Assembly (NCBI GenBank): GCA_020536535.1 | Contig: JAHLWZ010000069.1 | Coordinates: forward strand, 708 to 61,712 | From: Pelomyxa schiedti | Lineage: Eukaryota; Evosea; Pelobiontida; Pelomyxidae | Reading direction: 5' to 3' | Length of the DNA stretch: 61,005 nucleotides | Shown here: in pieces, positions 60,719-61,005 of the stretch | Numbering within the stretch: position 1 is the first letter of the stretch | Layout of the letters: each line of letters starts with the position of its first letter | The notes under the pieces: generated by a model | What the model was told of the DNA's origin: nothing | The model's input: only the letters and a program-made list of their open reading frames with translations | Databases searched by the model: none | Position numbers and translations under genes: made by a program

Positions 60719-61005
60719 TCAGTTGGCGCCACCACCGGCAGCCGCAACAGCAACAGTGGCATCAAGGGCTTCGTTGATCGGCTTGCCATCCTGAAAATGT
60801 GTGTTAGTGCAACAAGAAGGGAAAGGGGACGACAAGGCATCATTACCAGGTTTCCAAAGGCTTAGGAACCAACAACGCCTTCCGTGTTGTAGAACTGCAA
60901 GGGTGACGGCTGATGTGGTTTGCATTGGGGTCCCTTGCGGAGCTGCTGGTCGTGATATGAAGTGGATTATTCTCCGAACCCTCTTGCTGGCTGGGGGTGC
61001 TGCTG
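60719..61005 (-). CDS. 3' end of a gene cut by the right edge
   Basis: The last exon encodes DGKPINEALDATVAVAAAGG with GAN and TGA at 60719. It is preceded by an intron with acceptor ACACATTTTCAG and a preceding exon in about 60860-61005. The Ala/Gly-rich tail following DGKPINEAL looks like the C-terminus of a small protein. The rest lies outside, so no function can be given. The frame of the upstream exon could not be fixed. Confidence 0.45.
   Translation of the reverse strand, partial: AAPPASKRVRRIIHFISRPAAPQGTPMQTTSAVTLAVLQHGRRCWFLSLWKPGNDALSSPFPSCCTNTHFQDGKPINEALDATVAVAAAGGGAN

Overview
The window is nuclear DNA of a unicellular eukaryote. Almost every gene is split by short GT-AG introns, mostly about 35-70 nt with T-rich 3' ends. 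Genes lie on both strands a few hundred bases apart or less. The gene set points to a free-living protist, most likely an amoebozoan: a sirtuin fused to a UBP zinc finger (as I recall for Dictyostelium sir2A), an alpha-actinin-like protein with a long rod, a DUF1399/GRDP-like protein, a Stealth phosphotransferase and a plant-type DJ-1. The phylum is an inference, and I cannot name the species.

Layout. 1-3075 (-): 5' part of MON2, cut by an (ATTT)n microsatellite at the window edge. 3264-5536 (-): UBP-finger/sirtuin fusion, divergent from a DUF1330 gene at 5804-6324 (+). 6554-8274 (-): unknown acidic protein. 8275-9690: no gene seen. 9691-15643 (-): CH-CH-spectrin-like-EF-hand actin crosslinker. 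16080-17558 (+): triple CCCH zinc-finger protein. 17962-20752 (-): pentameric ligand-gated channel of prokaryotic type with an unusual N-terminal extension. 20885-21752 (+): cyclophilin. 21840-23384 (-): Stealth protein. 23557-24091 (+): EMC6. 24240-24934 (-): DJ-1/PfpI. 25049-28406 (+): NOC2. 28531-34134 (-): 5-oxoprolinase. 34301-34815 (-): small secreted protein. 34972-38167 (-): coiled-coil/ankyrin/Ras-like GTPase with a CaaX end. 38396-39661 (-): DUF1399 protein. 39816-42589 (+): leucine-rich-repeat protein. 42672-44695 (+): SSF1/Peter Pan. 44855-45538 (-): intronless membrane protein.

45540-52090 is the accessory part. It holds copies of a repeat family with inverted ends (GGGACTC...GAGTCCC), a hairpin-bearing insertion, one or two poorly resolved coding regions, and a solo repeat end just upstream of the next gene. 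52236-59314 (+) encodes APC1, the large scaffold subunit of the anaphase-promoting complex. 59421-60342 (+) is a C2-domain protein with a C-terminal beta-rich domain. A gene on the minus strand is cut by the right edge.

Most genes are ordinary eukaryotic housekeeping: Golgi traffic (MON2), ribosome biogenesis (NOC2, SSF1), ER membrane insertion (EMC6), glutathione cycle (5-oxoprolinase), the cell cycle (APC1). They are not arranged by pathway. The stand-out items are the channel, the sirtuin fusion, the ankyrin/GTPase fusion with a degenerate G3 motif, and the repeat family. Gene coordinates are spans including introns. Splice sites were read by eye and are approximate unless stated.
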